The notes beneath the pieces were generated by a model. That model saw only the letters and a program-made list of their open reading frames with translations. It was not told where the DNA came from and did no database searches. This document shows positions 6,365-7,188 of a DNA stretch of 7,188 nt, in pieces. This DNA is from a bacterium (GTDB taxonomy: Bacteria > Ratteibacteria > UBA8468): positions 1 to 7,188 of the forward strand of contig DAOVGU010000086.1 in NCBI GenBank assembly GCA_030672255.1, given 5' to 3'. Positions within the stretch are counted from its first letter, which is position 1. Every line of letters begins with the position of its first letter. The position numbers and the translations under genes are program-made.

Positions 6365-7188
6365 ATGAAGATAAAAGGATTTCTTTACGGAAGTTTTGCC
6401 GCTATTCTTTGGGGGACAGTTTTTATCCTTGGTCGGCTGGTCTTGAAAAATGGGGAGATTCACCCTATACTTCTTGCATTTTTTCGTTTTCTCTTCGCCT
6501 CATTATTCCTATTGGTTATTCTTGCTCTTCAAGGCAAAATAAAGGAGATTGCCCTGATTAAAGATAATTTTTTTCGTTTCTTTCTCTTGGGATTGACGGG
6601 CATCTACGGAATGAGTATTTTTATTTTCACCTCTCTTAAATATACATTAGCTATCAACAGTAGCGTTCTAATGAATAGTAGCCCTATCTTTGTCCTTTTT
6701 ATTGCATCCCTCTTTCTCAAAGAAAAATTGACTCTTCTTAAATTTTCCGGTGTCATTATGGGATTTTTGGGCTGCTACTTTGTTATTAATGGCAGTTTCT
6801 CAAATTTTTCTGTCTTCCGCGATGAATATCTCCTTGGTAATTTTCTCGCTCTTTTAGCCGCCATTTGCTGGGCCTCTTACACCGTCTTGGGAAAAAAACC
6901 AACAAGAAAGTATGGGGCACTTCTTACTACATTGAATGCTTCTCTTATTGGGACAGTGCTTCTCTTTTTGACCGTTCTCCTAATGAAAGTTCCCTTTTAC
7001 TTTACCCAGAGAGCTTTTTTAGTGGGAATCTATTTAGGACTCATTCCGACTGGCTTGGGTTTTGTCTTCTGGTTCCAGGGGCTAAAGTTTATAGATGCCA
7101 GTTTGCTTTCCCCTTTACAATACCTTGCCCCTTTAGTAACGATAATCATTGCCTGGTTCTGGTTAGGAGAGAGAATAACCTTGGTGAT
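6365..7188 (+). CDS. EamA/DMT-superfamily membrane transporter, 3'-partial
   Basis: The frame stays open from the ATG at 6365 to the window end (274 complete codons). The protein is very hydrophobic, with a duplicated EamA layout. Half one (about 1-142) has the family opening SFAAILWGTVFILGR, then LAFFRFLFASLF, and ends NSSPIFVLFIASLFLKEKLT (104-123). Half two (about 155-274) opens LLAAICWASYTVLGKK and ends with the matching LSPLQYLAPLVTIIIAW and LGERIT (267-272). About ten TM segments are expected; usual length is near 300, so roughly 20-30 residues lie beyond the window. Such proteins export or import small metabolites (amino acids, sugars, nucleosides); the substrate cannot be predicted. 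An AAGG touches the ATG, too close to be a normal ribosome site, while the GGAGG in the palindrome's right arm (6344-6348) is 16 nt away, too far to be ideal. It may be co-transcribed with murI, but the palindrome lies between. Confidence 0.88.
   Translation, partial: MKIKGFLYGSFAAILWGTVFILGRLVLKNGEIHPILLAFFRFLFASLFLLVILALQGKIKEIALIKDNFFRFFLLGLTGIYGMSIFIFTSLKYTLAINSSVLMNSSPIFVLFIASLFLKEKLTLLKFSGVIMGFLGCYFVINGSFSNFSVFRDEYLLGNFLALLAAICWASYTVLGKKPTRKYGALLTTLNASLIGTVLLFLTVLLMKVPFYFTQRAFLVGIYLGLIPTGLGFVFWFQGLKFIDASLLSPLQYLAPLVTIIIAWFWLGERITLV

Overview
This is an AT-rich bacterial window with all genes on the + strand and almost no intergenic DNA. It holds five protein-coding genes. The first is probably cut at its 5' side and the last is certainly cut at its 3' side. 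Peptidoglycan genes (a secreted N-acetylmuramoyl-L-alanine amidase and glutamate racemase) show a walled bacterium. The style (compact, AT-rich, fused multidomain proteins, a GC-rich palindrome between genes) would fit an uncultured or metagenome-derived lineage. No feature fixes the phylum, and no rRNA or other taxonomic marker is present.

Region 1 (about 1-4281) is a two-gene carbohydrate-type unit. It starts with a large TIM-barrel glycosidase-like protein of the broad GH101/GH129/DUF5696-DUF6259-like kind. Its stop codon directly abuts the start codon of an unusual fusion protein: a 12-TM major facilitator (MFS) transporter followed by five HEAT (PBS-lyase-type) repeats and a helical tail. 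The zero-base junction suggests coupled translation. A plausible reading is hydrolysis of a glycan or glycoside together with transport of a product, but neither substrate is visible from sequence.

Region 2 (4282-6310) is a peptidoglycan unit. A 96-bp spacer carries a good sigma-70-like promoter (TTGACA, 18 bp, TAAAAT). It is followed by a secreted zinc amidase with a copper-amine-oxidase-N-like wall or binding domain, and then by glutamate racemase (murI). The only canonical murI start overlaps the amidase 3' end by 83 nt; a non-canonical ATT start after the overlap region is an alternative.

Region 3 (6311-7188) opens with a 54-bp spacer dominated by a perfect 22-bp C/G-rich palindrome, which is either a dispersed intergenic repeat or a hairpin. 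An EamA/DMT-type membrane transporter follows and runs off the end of the window. No tRNA, rRNA, CRISPR array, insertion sequence or minus-strand gene could be supported. The clearest oddity is the MFS-HEAT fusion next to the glycosidase; I do not see convincing evidence of a wholly new system.
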